A stretch of 16,950 nucleotides of DNA from NCBI GenBank assembly GCA_946411985.1, contig CAMKFY010000011.1:1-16950 (forward strand), given 5' to 3'. This DNA comes from an uncultured Clostridiaceae bacterium (GTDB taxonomy: Bacteria; Bacillota; Clostridia; Oscillospirales; Ruminococcaceae). The notes under the pieces were generated by a model. The model made no database searches and was not told the origin of the DNA. It saw only the letters and a program-made list of their open reading frames with translations. Each line of letters opens with the position of its first letter. The stretch's first letter is position 1. The translations under genes were made by a program, and so were the position numbers. Positions 16,384-16,950 of this stretch are shown piece after piece.

Positions 16384-16412
16384 ATTATAACAAAAACTTA
16401 CACATTTTGCAA
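16384..16412 (-). promoter_or_regulatory. Sigma-A type promoter for the ymcA/ylbF-mutS cluster
   Basis: On the minus strand TTGCAA (16412-16407) is followed by a 17-base spacer and a perfect TATAAT (16389-16384). Transcription would begin near 16377, about 55 bases before the TTG start. It lies in the 176-bp interval after miaB, where I see no clear terminator. It probably drives the ymcA/ylbF gene, mutS, the TraX gene, mutL and miaA. Confidence 0.75.
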
Positions 16413-16499
16413 ATAATATAAATAACCCTCCATATTATATTAAACCCCTTCAAATATAAAGCAATAAACTAAACATTTAATACGTAAATTAAAACACAA

Positions 16500-16950
16500 T
16501 CACAAAACTTCGCCAATTAACATAGTACGACAAGATTTTGTTATTCTAACAGAACAAATTTGCCCTATTTTATTTAAATCTTTCCCACAAACCACCAAAA
16601 TATTCTCATCTGTTCTGCCCATCATTAAATTTTCATCTGAATTATAAATTCTTTCAAAAAGCACGCTCATAACCCTGCCAACGTATGCACTATTTAAGGC
16701 ACAACTTATATCTTTCTGTAAACATATTAGTTCTTTTAACCATTCAACCTTTTCTTCTTTAGAAACATCGTCTGGCAAGCTAGCTGCTTTAGTGCCTTTT
16801 CGCTTAGAATATATATAATTAAATATAGACATATATTTTACATCTTCCACAAGCTTTAGAGTTTGTTTAAAATCACAATAACTCTCGCCCGGAAAGCCTA
16901 CTATTATATCTGTTGTGAAAGTTACATCAGAAATAACCTCCCTCGCATAA
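16500..16950 (-). CDS. miaB: tRNA-2-methylthio-N6-dimethylallyladenosine synthase MiaB, 3' part
   Basis: MiaB is a radical-SAM enzyme with two iron-sulfur clusters that converts i6A37 of tRNA to ms2i6A37. Only the last 149 residues are in the window; the first in-frame codon is at 16949 and the rest lies beyond the right edge. The visible part begins in the late radical-SAM barrel with the family motif TTDIIVGFPGES. It continues through NYIYSKRKGTKA and LPDDVSKEEK, and ends with the small TRAM RNA-binding domain (LMMGRTDENI to the end). The cluster-binding cysteine motifs are outside the window. The nearby GTG at 16850 is not a start; it is internal to this frame. Its substrate-making partner miaA is at 9882-10838. 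Confidence 0.95.
   Translation of the reverse strand, partial: YAREVISDVTFTTDIIVGFPGESYCDFKQTLKLVEDVKYMSIFNYIYSKRKGTKAASLPDDVSKEEKVEWLKELICLQKDISCALNSAYVGRVMSVLFERIYNSDENLMMGRTDENILVVCGKDLNKIGQICSVRITKSCRTMLIGEVL

Noticed and set aside
16850..16850. GTG at 16850 as start of a 116-residue gene
   Set aside because: The frame continues upstream without a stop to the window edge and reads the conserved MiaB segment TTDIIVGFPGES, so this is an internal codon of a truncated miaB.
1..16950. CRISPR array, tRNA or rRNA genes, prophage or defence genes
   Set aside because: No regularly spaced repeats, no cloverleaf-type or rRNA-like conserved sequence, and no phage or defence-type protein were seen on either strand.
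1..16950. Alternative genetic code with TGA read as an amino acid
   Set aside because: TGA terminates der, the ymcA/ylbF gene and miaB at the expected family ends, and no conserved gene needs TGA read through.

Overview
The window is a fragment of a low-GC, AT-rich bacterial chromosome. The gene content points to the Firmicutes, most likely an anaerobic Clostridia lineage. The evidence is SepF plus a DivIVA-type protein, a MutL with an endonuclease motif in place of a MutH partner, a YmcA/YlbF-family gene between miaB and mutS, and the many strong GGAGG-type ribosome binding sites. The combination of an HlyD-like adaptor between miaA and sepF recalls Oscillospiraceae-type gene order; that assignment is from memory of gene order and has not been searched. 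TGA ends several genes (miaB, the ymcA/ylbF gene, der), so the ordinary bacterial code is in use. Every recognisable gene lies on the minus strand, so transcription runs from high to low coordinates. Nothing on the plus strand looks coding.

Layout in the order of transcription. (1) 16950-9882: the 3' end of miaB, then a ymcA/ylbF-family gene with its own promoter, then mutS, a TraX-family membrane protein, mutL and miaA. This joins methyl-directed-type mismatch repair with the two enzymes of tRNA ms2i6A37 synthesis. (2) 9811-8573: an HlyD-like membrane-anchored adaptor. (3) 8572-8233: the only long gene-free stretch. It holds a very good sigma-A promoter overlapped by a perfect 14-bp palindrome, and two doubtful micro-ORFs. 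(4) 8232-1738: sepF, divIVA, ileS, lspA, rluD and a DUF368 (PopT-type) gene, tightly packed and probably one operon for division, isoleucine charging, lipoprotein maturation, rRNA modification and lipid-carrier recycling. (5) 1717-1426: rpmF as a short unit with its own consensus-like promoter and a hairpin terminator. (6) 1343-27: der, with the possible first codons of a further gene at the left edge.

This is mostly conserved housekeeping DNA, and I do not see a clearly new system. The points most worth a second look are a MutS that stops before the usual clamp-binding tail, the TraX gene wedged between mutS and mutL, a four-cysteine tail on the YmcA/YlbF-family protein, the palindrome over the sepF promoter, a DivIVA with an altered membrane-contact motif, and frequent TTG/GTG starts.
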